The notes beneath the pieces are model-generated. The model ran no database searches. It worked only from the letters and a program-made list of their open reading frames with translations, and was not told the origin of the DNA. A stretch of DNA of 64,000 nucleotides from Rhodeus uyekii. Its lineage: Eukaryota; Chordata; Actinopteri; Cypriniformes; Acheilognathidae. The DNA is taken from assembly GCA_037043235.1 (NCBI GenBank), contig JAWRVZ010000094.1, positions 2,367,001 through 2,431,000 on the forward strand. The letters run 5' to 3'. This document shows positions 11,727 to 24,508 of this stretch, one piece after another. Each line of letters opens with the position of its first letter. Position 1 is the stretch's first letter. Both the position numbers and the translations under genes were made by a program.

Positions 11727-13185
11727 AAGTAGTGTGGAAAACTGCTTGCCCCCTTCTTGATTTATTTATTTAAAAAAAATAAAAAAAACATGTTTGTCAC
11801 AATTAAATGTTTCAGATCATCAAACAATTATAAATATTAGTCAAAGATAACAAGTAAACACAAAATGCAGTTTTTAAATTAAGGTTGTTATTAAGGGAAA
11901 ACTAAATCCATACCTATATGGCTTTGTTTGAAAAAGTGCTTGCTAAACCTAATAACTGGTTGGGCCACACTTAACAGCAACAACTACAAGCATTTGCGAT
12001 AAGTGAGTCTTTTTACAGTGCTGTGAAGGAATTTTGGCCTTTGCAGAATTGTTGTAGTTCAGCCATTTTGTAGGTTTTTCTAGCATGAAATGCCTTTTCA
12101 GAGTTGGACTGTTTTCCATCATTGTATTGCTGCAGAAACCAAGTTTGCTTCAGCTTGAAGATACGAACAGATGGCTGTACATTGTCCTTCGGGATTTTTT
12201 GGTAGACAGCAGATTTCTTGTTTTCATTTATCACAGCAAGTCTCCAGGTCCTGTGGCAGCAAAACAGCCCCAGACCATCACACTACCACCACCATATTTT
12301 ACTGTTGGTATGATGTTCTTTTTTTTTTTAAATGCGGTGTTACTTTTACTTTTTAAAAGGTTCGACTTTTGTTTCTCGTCAGTCCACAGAGTATTTTCCC
12401 AAACGTCTCGGGGATCAACAAGATGTTTTCTGGCAAAAATGAGACGAGCCTTAATGTTCTTTTTGCTGAGCAGTGGTTTTCCTCTTGGAAAATCTGCCAT
12501 GAAGGCCATTTTTGCCCAGTTTCTTTCTTATGGTGGACATGAACACTGACCTTAACAAGTGAGGCAAGTGAAGCCTACAGTTCTTTGGATGTTGTTGCGG
12601 GGTCTTTTGTGACCTCTCCGCTTCTGGGGTAATTTTGGTCGGCCAGCCACTCCTGGGAAGGCTTACCATTGTTCCATGTTTTTTCCATTTGTGGATAATG
12701 GCTTTCACTGTGGTTTTCTGAATTCCTAAAGCTTTAGAAATAGCTTTATAACATTTTCCAGACTGATAGATCACAGTTAATTTCTTTCCCATTTGTTCCT
12801 ATAATTGCTATGGTTCTCAACATGATGTCTAGCTTTTGAAGATTTTTTGGTCTACTTCACTCCATCAAGCAGGACCACTTAAATTGAATCACCATTTAAG
12901 TGATTTCTTGATTGAGAACAGGTGTGGCTATAATTAGGACTGGGTGTGGCTAGATAAATTGAACTCAGGTGTGATAAACCACAGTAAAGTTATGTTTTAA
13001 CATGGGGAAAACACTTTTCACATAGGGCCATGAAGTTTTGGATTTTGTTTTCCCTTAATAATAACAACATTTACCTAACCCTTCATTTAAAAACTGCATT
13101 TTGTGTTTACTTATGTTATCATTGACTAGTATTTAAATTACTTTGATGATCTGAATCATTTAAGTGTGATAACAAGCAAAAAATA
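11727..13185 (-). mobile_element. Tc1-like transposon with long terminal inverted repeats (defective)
   Basis: Left arm 11740-11930 and right arm 13020-13175 are inverted copies of each other. Both carry ACATGTTTGTCAC/GTGTGATAACA, TTCAGATCATCAAA and AACACAAAATGCAGTTTTTA. Long repeats of about 200 bp are typical of the IR/DR Tc1 group in fish. The left end resembles the family's 'GTGTGGAAAACTGCTTGCCC'. The outermost part of the right repeat is lost next to an (AT)n run at about 13180. The transposase inside is on the minus strand and broken. Confidence 0.85.
12013..12792 (-). pseudogene. Tc1-like transposase pseudogene
   Basis: Three minus-strand frames join in order. 12792-12451 reads MGKKLTVIYQSGKCYKAISK (helix-turn-helix) and then PRSGWPTKITPEAERS. 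12509-12231 contains ENTLWTDE, the first catalytic Asp region, and VKYGGGSVMVWGCFAATGPG. 12234-12013 contains LKQTWFLQQYNDGKQ, which replaces the usual QQDNDPKHT. The family normally continues to a WPSQSPDLNPIE motif with the catalytic Glu. Here the sequence jumps to AELQQFCKGQ, so that region is deleted. With two frameshifts, an altered second catalytic motif and a missing third, it cannot be active. Confidence 0.85.
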
Positions 13186-14599
13186 TATATATATATATAT
13201 TTCAAAGTAGAGTATACTAATAAATACTATACTATTAAATCCATAAATACTCATTTTAAAAGTAAGCTAAAGTGCACTTCTATTTCACCAGGGATGAACA
13301 ACAGCTTCACACAAGAAATCAGCAGAATCCACAATCACATTCAATACAACACACAAAAAAATACTAAATGTTAAAATACTAAAAGTATGAAAATGTGTAT
13401 CTGCAGGGGTCCAGGCTAACTTTTCAACTGGCTGCCTTTTTAACCTTTTATTTTTGCTACAACATGGGATTAATCAATGCTTGCTGATAAACAGTTGTCT
13501 TAATCAGCATACCCACGTTTTGCACTGTAAAAAGACTGACAGTAAGACCTAATGTTGATAACATATTTTAATCTTTTAATAGCAATTTTAATCTGTAATT
13601 CAAAATGGGAATTTTACATTTAAATTACACATTCATTGCAATACCTTTCTACCTTCTATCTACCTAATTCTTCCTTGGCATTTGATTAAATAGTAATTAG
13701 AGGTGTAATGGTAAATTGTCTGCAAATTGTCAGTATTTTATATGTACACAATGAATAAAGAGTTGTAGCCTAACCACCACTGACCACACTCCATCTTTTG
13801 TTGCTTTCGATAAGAAACGGTGTCATCTTTAAAATTCCGTACATTTTATCACAAAAAAAAAATGCTGATCACTATAGGCACCTCACCTTCACAGAAGCGT
13901 GTGAACATGATCATCTGTTTTCTTTAACAATAGTTACAGAATAAACAGTCTAATTATGAATACAGAATACAAAAGACACAGTACAACATCCTGAAACATA
14001 TCATATCTTGCGAAAAGACATAAAAAAACAGCTTGTAAACAAATGTCACATAGCATTACATTTACCTTAGGCAAGACATTCAGTATCCACAGCTTGTTAG
14101 TTCACCAGAGAAATTATTTTGCTAATATTCACTATATTAGCCTACATATTCATTATATTATACTTAACCTGTTAGTAAAGTCTTGATTATTTAATGTATA
14201 TATAAAATAAATCTGTCCAAAAAAAGGTTTGAACTGTTTAAATTATATTTCAACAACAAATTGGAGTAAAATACATTTTCCAGCATTACCAGTTTTTTGT
14301 TGTACTGAAAAGCCACAAGTACTGTGTTGACCTTTATCAACTGGTCACCGGAAGTTCTAAAAGCACTGTAGCGATTCCTCCGGTTATGTATATATATATA
14401 TATTTTTATGTGCTTTAATCACCAAGATACCTAAATGTATCTGAAAATTAGCACCCGCACGTTGATTTCAAAATCTGGACATTTTCAGAGACAGAAGAGA
14501 TATTTTGATGATTACTGTGTACAGAATTTTCCAAAATCAAACAAACCTGTAGTTTTGATCCAACATAAGCCGTGGCCGTAAATATATGTGATCATGTCA
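13186..14599. other. Unassigned AT-rich intronic DNA
   Basis: No gene or identifiable transposon was found. A CAGGGGTCC motif at about 13405 could be an old hAT end, but no partner was found. An (AT)n run lies at about 14389-14403. Confidence 0.4.
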
Positions 14600-14687
14600 G
14601 TGATCGTCCCCCGGTCAACAAGTCGATCGTGCCTCTCAATTAGTCAGAGGAGAGTGATCTTCAGTTTCAAAAGGTTGGTGACCACTG
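14600..14687 (-). mobile_element. hAT terminal fragment
   Basis: On the minus strand the segment begins with CAGTGGTCACCAACCTTTTG at 14687 and continues to 'gatcgacttgttgaccggggg'. CAGTGGTCACCAACC is a common hAT terminus. The other end was not found. Confidence 0.5.
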
Positions 14688-14746
14688 GTCTAAATAGTTA
14701 GTGTGTATGAGACTTGATGAATAAGATCAGAATGAACATTTATTTA

Positions 14747-15296
14747 CAGTGATCCCTCGTTTATTGCGAATGTTTAAAATATGTATATTTATACTTTATA
14801 TACATTTTACTTAAATCTATTTAATTATAAAACCTTAATATTTTACATTTACTCTCTCACTCTCATATGATACGTATTATGGTGTTCTACACTCATCAAT
14901 GACAGTAGTATCTTGAGACTTTACTCCAGTAATGACGACGATGAATGATGATGATGATGGTGTTACTGCACTGGTATAATGAGGCCTTTAAATCAGTTCG
15001 GGAAGCGCCTCATCGTCAGAGATTGGCGCTGGATCGTCAACATTTGCTTCTGAGAGGCGAAGAGACTCCCACTCCACTCGTGCTCTTATTAGTCAATCTC
15101 GCACCAGGAACCAATCACGTGTCTTGTCTGAGTGCCCATGGGTATGTACAAAGACTCTGAGAGAGTTTCTTTCTTTGTCTGGCATCCAGGGACATTGTTT
15201 CTGTCGCGCATCACATTGAAGCAACGCTGTCAGCAAAAAAAAATTCTGATTAATATTTTTGAAAAATCCGCGATGCACTGAGGCCGCGAAACTTGA
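14747..15296 (+). mobile_element. pogo/Tigger-like element fragment
   Basis: The segment starts after a TA with CAGTGATCCCTCGTTTATTG, the usual pogo-type terminus, and ends at the subterminal CGCGATGCACTGAGGCCGCG. The last 30 or so bases of the right terminus are missing. A second copy at 35052-35371 shares the interior (TTTGCTTCTGAGAG, GAAGAG-CTCCCACTCCACTC, TCTTTGTCTG-CATCCAGGGA) and stops at the same subterminal motif. Neither encodes a transposase. Confidence 0.7.
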
Positions 15297-15489
15297 TAAC
15301 TGTATTTGTAATAAATATGTTATCTTTATCTTTTTTCATTAACAATCATATCACCATGTAATTCACACATTTATACCAAAAATCGTAATCGTTAAACATC
15401 AATTAAACATTGTTAAATTTCTTTAAGGGAGTTACCACACATTCATTCATCCATTTTAATACTGCTCTTGTGAAAATTAGACATGGTTT

Positions 15490-15660
15490 TGCTAAAAAAA
15501 AAAACATGGTTATTGTAGATAAACCATGGTTTTGCTAACCATATTTAAACCATGGTATTTGTAATAAAACAGTAATACAAAAGGCAACCAAGCCAAAAAA
15601 AAAAAAAAAAAACGGGTTACCACATTTTTACTAAAATAAAACCATGATTAATTTCTTTAA
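15490..15660. repeat. Palindromic 'AACCATGGTTTT' repeat
   Basis: CATGGTTTTGCTA, ACCATGGTTTTGCTA and AAACCATGGTATTTGTAATA occur in both orientations, with an A18 run at 15596-15612. It resembles a MITE frequently seen in cyprinid DNA, but no target duplication was identified. Confidence 0.45.
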
Positions 15661-16758
15661 GTGTGTATATCAGTCAAATTCATTCAAGGCGGGTTGAAGA
15701 TATGAGATGTAAACATCCTCAGTTTCAAAATGCATAGGCCTACTACCATCAGACCTTCATGCCACCGTATAAGTTTCACCCATGTTTTCAATTCTTTTTG
15801 TGTCTGGAGATCATGAAAACTGAGGTAAGGGTGTTGTTGTTTAGAATTAGAGCAGCTGGATATACTCCTGTAACACTGGCGAGAGGATGCAGCAATTAGT
15901 TTAGATTGCATGGCAATACCAGAAGTAGGAATGCACTCACTTGCTCACTTACAGAGTATAGGAAGTGTGATAAAGGTCTATTGTAGCTGGAAGTAGTGGC
16001 GTATCTTTTTCCTTTGCTCAGTCGCTTCAACGTTTTGCACCTTTGCTCTCAACAACAGCAACAGAGTTGCTTTGTTGCGCTTGCCAGACTTTAACTGCTA
16101 ATTCTTGATACTATACTGTAACCGTCTATATTTTGTTGTTGATAATGCGTGTCAAATTAGATAACTTCCTAATGCTAGCACAAGTAGACAAACACTGATT
16201 GAGCGTGTGACCATCCCCTCAATAGGACCACGTCATATTTTAACATGCACATTTTGGTCACAGTCTGAAGCCCTGATCTGTAAGTGTCAAAAGCAGAACT
16301 GATCAGAGAACCCTTCATTCAGCCCTGTAATGCTCTTGCGCTACAGTAAGTAAAGTTTGTGAGTTTGATTATCAATTAACCAAACCAAAGTATTTTTCGT
16401 CAACAAAAATCTAGACAACAAACAGCTGGTATTACTTTAACTAGAAAATTCACTGAGTGTGTGAGACAGTTCATGTGCCACTTGAGCCACTCATCTATTT
16501 CTGTAGTCCTGCCGATAACACCCACACACACACACACTCACTCACTCTCTCATCTATTTAGGGGTCTTTCCACATGTTTCTTATGAAATTATTCAAATGA
16601 ACCTCACATGGATATCTTTTGCAGTATGAAGGGAACTTAAATTAATAAAATTTGCAAACATGGAACCACAAGAAAGACTGATGAAATGTAAAATATGAAC
16701 ACTATTTCACTACCATTTTAAAATCACATGTCCCAGTGTTCCCAGCCATGGTTTGTAA
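15661..16758. other. Unassigned intronic DNA
   Basis: No gene, transposon terminus or microsatellite longer than a short (CA)n at about 16522-16536 was recognised. Confidence 0.4.
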
Positions 16759-17545
16759 CAGGGTTGCCCAATACATCGATCACGATCTACCGGTCAATCG
16801 CAAAGGTAGTGCGAGTAGATCGCATGGAATTAAAAAAGTTGATGTTAGCCCATCATTCTTCCTCACTATGAAATTTGTCACTTGATTGACGTACAGGACA
16901 ACCAGAATAACATCTGACATATGGGTCACGGAGTGCTGTAAAAATATAGCTAGCAAGCGAGATAGCCTACGATTAATTTATTTTAAACTCAAGAAACAGT
17001 ATAAAAATGAGTGGGGGAGCTAGACCAGGGGTCGTCAACCCACGGCTCTTTCACCCCTGTGCTCAGGCTCTTTCATCCCCTGCACGTAACTTGTAGCAGC
17101 GGTCCCGCTATCCGCGCTCGGTGCGCTATCGCTCCGCCCACGGAAGGAGTGTCGCGCCACATGCATGAGTGCCGTACCATACCAACCCCCCCCGCCCGTC
17201 AACAGTTCAGAATACTTTGCTTCATATATATAACCTTAGATTGTGGCTCCGGACATATTTGAATTTCTTTTTTTTTTTTATGGACTTTCAACATTAAAGG
17301 TTGCCGACCCCTGAGCTAGACAAAGTAAGAAGTCAAAAACGCACCACTACCACATAAGGAGTAGTTAGACTTTTTTTTCACTCTGTCATTTTCGAAGTGC
17401 GTTTGCCAGTCTGTCAAAGAAGTGCAATGTGGAGCTGCATTTTTGGACCGTTCATAAAAACTACAACACTGATTTCCCTCCAAAAAGCGAACTGAGAAGA
17501 AGAGTGAAGGAACTAAAATCTCAGTTCTCTGAACAGCAGTCATTT
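16759..17545 (+). mobile_element. hAT element (GTF2IRD2-like family) with a nested hAT
   Basis: The left terminus CAGGGTTGCCCAATACATCG at 16759 matches the inverted terminus of the 57442-58645 copy (CAGGGGTGCTCAATACGTCG). The transposase start codon is at 17007-17009, and the frame begins MSGGAR. A second hAT (17026-17313) interrupts it a few codons in. After the nested element the coding sequence resumes with stops and frameshifts, then FWTVHKNYNTDFPPKSELRR and VKELKSQFSEQQSF at about 17440-17540. The element is truncated there. The fold seen is only the BED-like N-terminal segment; the catalytic domain is absent. Confidence 0.8.
17026..17313. mobile_element. Nested 288-bp hAT MITE with 8-bp target duplication
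   Basis: Exact AGCTAGAC direct repeats at 17018-17025 and 17314-17321 flank termini CAGGGGTCGTCAACC and GGTTGCCGACCCCTG. The interior contains 'ggctctttca' repeats shared with the related element at 37952-38399. It was inserted into the first codons of the surrounding transposase gene. Confidence 0.92.
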
Positions 17546-19482
17546 TGTAAAAACACAAAAAATGTACGGGTTTCTGTGCAATATGGATTCATTTATGCTA
17601 ATACAAGCTACACCAACATATATTGTACATATATTTATTCATGAATTTATTGAGAAGTCATATATCTCTTTCACTGAATCAGTCTGGATAAATGGAAAGT
17701 GATTCCAAAAGGCTTCCCAACTATTTTCTGCTGTTGGTGACTGAACAATCACAATGAAGCTATGACGCAAAAATATCAGAATTAAACGTTGGCATCTCAC
17801 AGAAAGAAAACATATGGAAAGTGGAATAATGTAATTCAGATGGAAGTGTACTCAATTCACTTTAAGCATTCAGTAAACACACACACACACAGCGTCTAGA
17901 ATTGTCTATGCGTGTGGCTGATTGACTCATGTAAAAATGTTACATTCTGATGTCATGACTTGTGTCACTGACTGATTTGAGGCACCTGGCTCCTCTTTGA
18001 TTGTTTCCTGCACAGTGACTGATATGTTTTCTTACTTTAGACATGCCGCTCTTCAGAGTGCCACTATACTGTATGTCTGAGAGGACATCAGAGGTGCACA
18101 CATATCAGATACGTGCACACACACAAAGTCAGATACGTGCACACACACATACATCTACTGAACTAAAAGAGCTCATTATGTCTGCTGTACATATGCTTTA
18201 AATAATACAGCATAATAATTAGATTTAACTCATAATAAAGATTTAACCCTAAAGATAAACATTCAAAATACAAAGATAGGGTTTAATTTATTGATCAAAC
18301 AATTATCTAATCAAATTTTTGGTCAAACTTCTAGAGATCTCCTTGCAAAGTTAAACACAAGCACACACATTTTCCATTAAAATATGATCGTTTAGAAAGT
18401 GATCTTATGTATTTCAGGTCAGTGTGTGGAGTGTGTGTCTATTTGTGGCTTGAGTTCAAATATCAGTGTCACAAAAACATCTGAAACATTTGCAATGGCA
18501 CAATTCACACACACGCATGCATGCACACACACACACACACACACCAGCTTTTGCCCAGCGGCAGCTAATTTTGCGTATCCACAGCGGTCGACCAATAGGA
18601 CAAGATGAACTGAATATTATTCAGTGTGCTGAACTTGTTTAGTGTTTTCAAAACTAAGCTGGACAAGGAACATCATCAGACGACACCAAGGCCATTAACA
18701 GTGAAAACAGAGTGAACTGACCAAAAACAGTATCAGTGAGAGATATTAACTTCATTAAAAAAAAGAAGGTTGAAATTATCTACGAAAAAGGGAAGGTTGA
18801 AGGTTGGTTCATTGAAGGTTCCAGCTGAATTTGCATAAACCATGAATGACTGGTTGAGATCATGTGATCACTGGCAAACGGCCCAGCAGCCAATCAGATG
18901 CCAGAGTGTTTTCCACTCTGATTTCCGCTGGCAACAGCAATGTGCAGAATATGGGAAATATTGAGTAGCCACAAAAACACACACACACAATTACAGACTG
19001 TCAAAGGAAAGTATTGCAGAGCTTCACAGCATGTGACGAAGTGAAGGACATTAAAGATCTCAAGCACATCACTCGTCCCTTTGGTCATTCATTCAGCATA
19101 GACCGGTTATGATGCGGTCTGGGTCATAAGCTCACGTCCACTGCAGAAAAGAGTCCTGCAGTTCTGTGGACTCAAGCCCAGACACTGAAAGAGTGGCAGG
19201 AACTCAACCGCTAGCATCTCACCCCGCATCTCCAAAAACTTCCAAACTGCATGTCTTCCAGTCAAAGGTTTACCAGATCAACCATACTGAGATCTATATT
19301 TTTCAAGCAAATGGAAGCTCAATTTGAAATACTGTTGAGGTCTTATAGAGGAGAAACATCAGAAGACTCAAGTTAATGGGAGAATCGATTGACATCACAG
19401 GATTTCCTTCAGTTTCATTACAACAGAGACTGAACACTTAAAGATGAAACTCCTGGGTAGTCTGGAATATAATGCCTTTCTT

Positions 19483-19551
<69 letters not shown>

Positions 19552-19673
19552 TATGAACATATAGAAAGTGTGAAAAAAATATTTCATATAGAAAGTGTGA
19601 AAATGTCATATTACAGTGAACAAAATATTAACGTTATCAACATTATTACAGTATTGTTAAAAAAGTACAGATC
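17546..19673. other. Unassigned intronic DNA with microsatellites
   Basis: No gene was recognised. It contains (CA)n at 18516-18543 and the long (GT)n at 19484-19550. The stretch 18830-18960 is compositionally complex and not obviously repetitive. Confidence 0.4.
19484..19550. repeat. (GT)n microsatellite, about 33 uninterrupted units
   Basis: A pure GT run of 67 bp. Its length and purity suggest it is polymorphic. Confidence 0.95.
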
Positions 19674-20300
19674 AGAGCTGCAGCTAACGATTTTTTGACG
19701 ATTAATCTGCCAATTGTTTTATTCTCCCTCGATTTGTTAACTAATCTAGCGGTTATTTTGATGAATCTAATGATGTTGGGTTAAAAGGTGCCAAGTCTCC
19801 TCATATCCTTGACCAACATGTTTATGCTATTATGTTCAGCAGCCGTGTGGATCCTGAAAAGGGTGACATTGTTTTTATGAAAGGAAAAGTACGTAGGAGC
19901 TTTATAGCATTATTAATGGAGCACATGCGCATTAGCCAAAAGCTTTAACACAGCAGGTGAAGATGTGACAACGACTCCCAGAACTCACTGCTCGTCGTTT
20001 TGAGGCTTTACAGAGCGAACAAAGCACAGTTTTATTCACCCTTTCTTAAAGTATACCCACATGATGATCGTGGTCTGGCTTTATGTGACATATTCATGCC
20101 CAAGAGCAGAAGCCGCCGTTATTCTAAATGAACATAAATAACGTGACGCGTTGACAGATTTCTCGCACGTCGGTGTATTTTCCTAGTCGGTGTAATAGAT
20201 GACGTGGACACGTTGCTGTAGCTCTACTACCGATACACACAGTGAAATAATTTCAACAAACAAAATTCGCAACACTATGCATTTTTTGTCTGCATAAACA
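19674..20300 (+). mobile_element. Probable hAT element ('AGAGCTGCAGCTAACGATT' terminus)
   Basis: The start AGAGCTGCAGCTAACGATTT, followed by repeated 'cgattaatctg' and 'ttgatgaatct' motifs, is the recognisable head of a common fish DNA transposon. The right terminus was not located, so the end is approximate, and no coding region is evident. Confidence 0.5.
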
Positions 20301-20803
20301 TTAAAATAATAACATTAACCACAGCCGGACATCAAATAAGATGATTTTCTAAATTACAGTAATAAACTCAGAATATTCCTTTAATATGTTTATTAGCATT
20401 CTGGACTAGTTGTGCTTTATTATTATTATTAAGTTTGAAGCATAAGAAAAAGGTATAAAGAGTACTTATTGCCACTATTAACATATTCATGCTAACCTTT
20501 GTGAAAGTGTACTTAACTGTACTGAATGTACTTCAAATCTTAAAATAACATTTAAAAAAAACAATAAAATGTACATATATATAACAAATACATATACAGA
20601 AAGTAAGTTGTTTCTTTGCACAAGTAGATTTTAAATCTTTTGACATGCTTTAAAGAAGTGCACTTTTAATTTTAATTAACATCAAACATTTTAATTTCTA
20701 TTTGATATGTTTGAAGTCAATACATTTTATTGTACTAAATTGCAACGTGACCATTGCCATTTAAATGCATGAAAGACATTACAAAGACATGAAGTTAATA
20801 TTA

Positions 20804-20961
20804 ATTAGCTCAATCAGTAGAGCATTGGCACTTGCAACACCAAGGTCATGGGTTCGATCCCCAGGGAAAGCAAGAACTGATTAGAATGTCAATGTGTTTC
20901 TTGAATGCAATGGAAGTCGCTTTGAATAAAAACGTCTGCCAAATGCATAAATGTAAAAATG
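20804..20961 (+). mobile_element. tRNA-derived SINE, copy 1
   Basis: The tRNA-like head has an A-box-like TAGCTCAATCAGTAGAGCA at 20806 and a B-box GGTTCGATCC at 20851-20860. A body with TTGAATGCAATG follows, then the fish SINE tail GTCGCTTTGAATAAAAACGT ending in CTGCCAAATGCATAAATG. It cannot be a functional tRNA because the acceptor and anticodon arms do not pair. It is the best preserved of five copies in the window. Confidence 0.8.
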
Positions 20962-22059
20962 TAATATAGAAATAGTAAACTTTAGTTTACCATAAAATGC
21001 TTTTCAGTGCCAAACGTTAACATTATTTAAAAGACAATAGGAAATTATTTTAAAGGTGTACTTAATAGTCCTATTTAAGTGGATCAAAAAATAAAATCAC
21101 ACTATATATTTAAAATCATTTTTAAATTACAATCAACTTAAGGATCTGAAATCATTACATTCAGTTCACAAGCAAGTACATTCTTTTAAAATGTATATTT
21201 AAAGTATATTTCTGTAAACAGCACTCTTTTTAAAAGAATGCTTAAGTCTGATTATTTTTTAACCAGAGATGCAACATTTACTAGTAAAAGAGTCTAACAT
21301 ATTCCTACCCCTTATACATTTTAAGCTAAATTCACAAGATATAAATATAAAGTCTGTGACATCTATGGATCGATTCACTAACTGCACTATAACATGAATT
21401 CACTGTACTTGAGTCGTGATGAATCAAGCTCTAGATGACGCTTTCTGGAATGTTGGAGGTTTCTGGAATATTCCCGCAGGCCATTCCATCTGTTGGGAGA
21501 ATGACTCCACGGGGACGCGTTCCGGCTGCTGATTACAGCCCAGATATTTCACCCTCATCTGAATGGGAACGTTCAGTGGCTCTGATTCCATGCAGTTACA
21601 ATCACTCAACATGCTGCTAATGAAACACAGACAAACTCTGAGCATTCTGAATCATCTGAGGTCAAAGCCACTTTACAGGACAACAAAACATAAAATGTCA
21701 CTGAAAAACTGATGTAAAAGATTAACTAACATCACCCCTCTCTTGTCTGATTTTTACAGGTCTTGTCATCTGAATCAGCTGATACTGATTAAGAGTTAAT
21801 CAGCTTAATCATGAGCGCTGACATAACTTGTTATATGTCAGCTCGACTCTCTTTGAATTACAGTAATACCAGCTCGTACCTGTTTTTTGTCGTCAAAATT
21901 ACCATATTTCGGTTTGGTTACAATCAAATCATCGAGCAAAAGGGATTTTAAAAAGCTAAAGAACTACACTTCCCATAATCCTCAAGAAAGACCAACCACC
22001 TAGAAAAGTTACCATGGAAATAGACATTGCAGCAAATACTATTAAAAGTTGAAATATAT
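20962..22059. other. Unassigned intronic DNA
   Basis: No gene was found. The stretch 21400-21640 is complex, has relatively higher GC and shows no recognised repeat. Confidence 0.4.
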
Positions 22060-22420
22060 TTTAAAGCAATAAAACCGAAGGAAAAGAACAGCATTTATCT
22101 GAAATAGAAAGCTTTTGTAAAAATATTGTAACAGTCTTTTCTGTCACTTTGGATCAATTTAATGCATCCTTGCTGAATAAAAGTATTGTTATTCCTTTTC
22201 AAAGAAAACTGTGTGGTATAATGCTGACAAAGCTCTCTTTTTCAGATAAATGCTGTTTTTGTGCTGTCTTTTGAACGGTTTTCAACATTCATAATAATAA
22301 TAAATAATAAGAATGATTTCTTAAGGATCATGTGACACTGAAGACAGGAGTAATAATGCTGAAAATTCAGCTTTGCATCACAGGAATAAATTGTATCTTA
22401 AAATATATTCAAACAGAAAA
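22060..22420. repeat. Inverted pair of a cyprinid dispersed repeat
   Basis: The left arm (22080-22200) runs forward: GAACAGCATTTATCTGAAAT, then TCAATTTAATGCATCCTTGC. The right arm (22230-22400) runs in reverse: AGATAAATGCTGTT, then GGATCATGTGACACTGAAGA and ATGCTGAAAATTCAGCTTTG. The copy at 27340-27680 holds the same motifs in one continuous order, which shows that this copy is rearranged. Confidence 0.6.
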
Positions 22421-23033
22421 CAGTTATTTTAAATTGTAAAAATATTTGATCCCACAATAGCAAAAACGGTAATATCGGTAAGTATTTTTACAATTTAAAA
22501 TGTAATTACAATAAATGTATTACAGTTTAATAATAAAAATGTTTTTCATCATTTGCCGTGCTAAACGTGATTGTAGTTCATTGACGTTGATATTAACCAA
22601 TAGCGATATAGTCTATACCGTACACCCTAAAAACTTCACAGATGAGATGCACATAAATGAATGTCGAACTGCGCACACACACACACACACTGCACGTTCT
22701 CTTTCTGTCTCCTCCTGTTGGCAGAGTTTGATGCTTTGACGTTTCGTCTGGATTACAGTTCCTGTATCCTCATTCCCTCCATAATCCCACAATAATCCAT
22801 CAAATAAACTGCTGGAGAGATTACAAGAAAACACTCTGTGCATGTGTGCGTGTGTGTGTGATCTTCTTTACAATCCCTTGAGGGGACACGTTTTCTATTC
22901 AAACTATGATTATAAAACATGATTATATATATAAAACTAGCATTGAAACACATATGATCACAAAACGCACATATTAGGTTTCCACGTTGTATGAGCACAT
23001 AAAAGACATAATGATTTTTATACTGTCCAAACT

Positions 23034-23941
23034 CAGTGTTTCCTCTAGGACTTTTTTTCCAGCTGTGACGACAATATTTACAGAGAGGGAGGGGGTGTCG
23101 CCCAAGGCCACGCCCCCTTTCCCCCTATAATTATGCGCACTCACACACAGGCCACTTTCTAAGAAACTGAAAAATTAAAACGAACAACCACCTCTGTCAA
23201 AACTAATTTCAGAAGATATTTATTTGCAAACTCCCACAGTAAGAGAAGTCTATACTCATAATGGCAAAAAAATACTATTATAAATTAGGTTAGTGGGTAA
23301 TTCAGCAGCAAAATTTATTTAAAAAAAATTTAAAACACAATTTTATAAAATCTGGACATTTAGTGGGGAACAAGTAAAACGGAAAATGTTACAAATTGCT
23401 CTTTGTATTGTTAGACAATACGTTGATGAAAGCAGAGTAAATTTAATTATTTATACTATAAATGAAGACATTTCTTTTAAATGTATAGCACAGCTTTTCG
23501 ATGATGCAACGACACGATAGATAGGACAGAACAAGATATGGCTATTAATAATATTGTTATTATAGTACTATAACATGAAAAGCTCCAATTTAATGAGACA
23601 AATCACTTATGCACATACCGTGTGCAGAAATAGAAAATAGAAATAAAAGAAAAGATCAAAGTGCAAAAGGAAGATGTATTAATGCGTAGTGAATTATAAC
23701 TATGCAACAGTTTCAGAAATTTTTTTTTAAAAAATTGTGCAAAAAATTTCAGCAACTGTGCATGTGAAGAACAACTAGCGCTCTCTACGGTGGAAAGATG
23801 ACATGATTTAAAAACAGCAATAAACTCGCAAAACCAGACCTTTATCAACAAATGAAATATATTAATGAGAACATTGACCTTGGAGCGATTTTCATCATGT
23901 TACTGTCATAACTAAACTGTCATAACACAGAGGAAACGCTG
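23034..23941. mobile_element. Putative hAT element with CAGTGTTTCCTCT termini (908 bp)
   Basis: The left end CAGTGTTTCCTCTAGGAC and the right end AGAGGAAACGCTG (23929-23941) are inverted repeats. The element splits another dispersed repeat whose halves (TTTATACTGTCCAAACT on the left, CTGTATATTCTACCCC on the right) are contiguous elsewhere. Flanks do not show an exact 8-bp duplication, so the superfamily is likely but unproved. No transposase is visible. Confidence 0.65.
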
Positions 23942-24508
23942 AACCTGTATATTCTACCCCTAAACACAACCCTCACAGAAAACACTCTGCCTTTAAAAAA
24001 ATTTTAAAATATCATTTTGTGTGATTAATAAGCTCTTCTCCAAATGAGGAACGAAAAAGATCCCAACAAGCCCAAAGATTTCTGGTATTGCCATCTATGA
24101 GGGGACATTTCAACGGAAGATTTACCAGGACCACACATACACACACTTGTGCATCAATCTTTGTGAGAACATTGATTAACACAGCAATCTCTGTGCCTAA
24201 CTTGAACCCTTATTCTAAACCTCATCCCCACAACAGGCCTTTAAAAGAGTTTCTAAATTTATGACATTTTGGCCAGTCCTCACTTTCTCTCTCATTTTTT
24301 CCTAAATATATGTAGGGAATAATTGACAACGGGCCAATGATGGGTCCTGTTAAACCTCGGATGTGAATTAATGTTCAATAACTTTTGCAAACTTAAAGTC
24401 CAAATAAAGTAAACATCACATTTCATAGAATACTCACAATCACATAGACCTATTCATAATTACATGCATGTTTTGCAATGTATGTATATTACAAGGACTA
24501 ATGATGCA

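Noticed and set aside
12085..12549. A 154-codon plus-strand open frame
   Set aside because: It lies antisense to the Tc1 transposase, whose motifs are clear on the minus strand.
20804..20880. A possible tRNA gene (A- and B-box present)
   Set aside because: No cloverleaf pairing and the SINE body and tail follow. Four more copies exist in the window.
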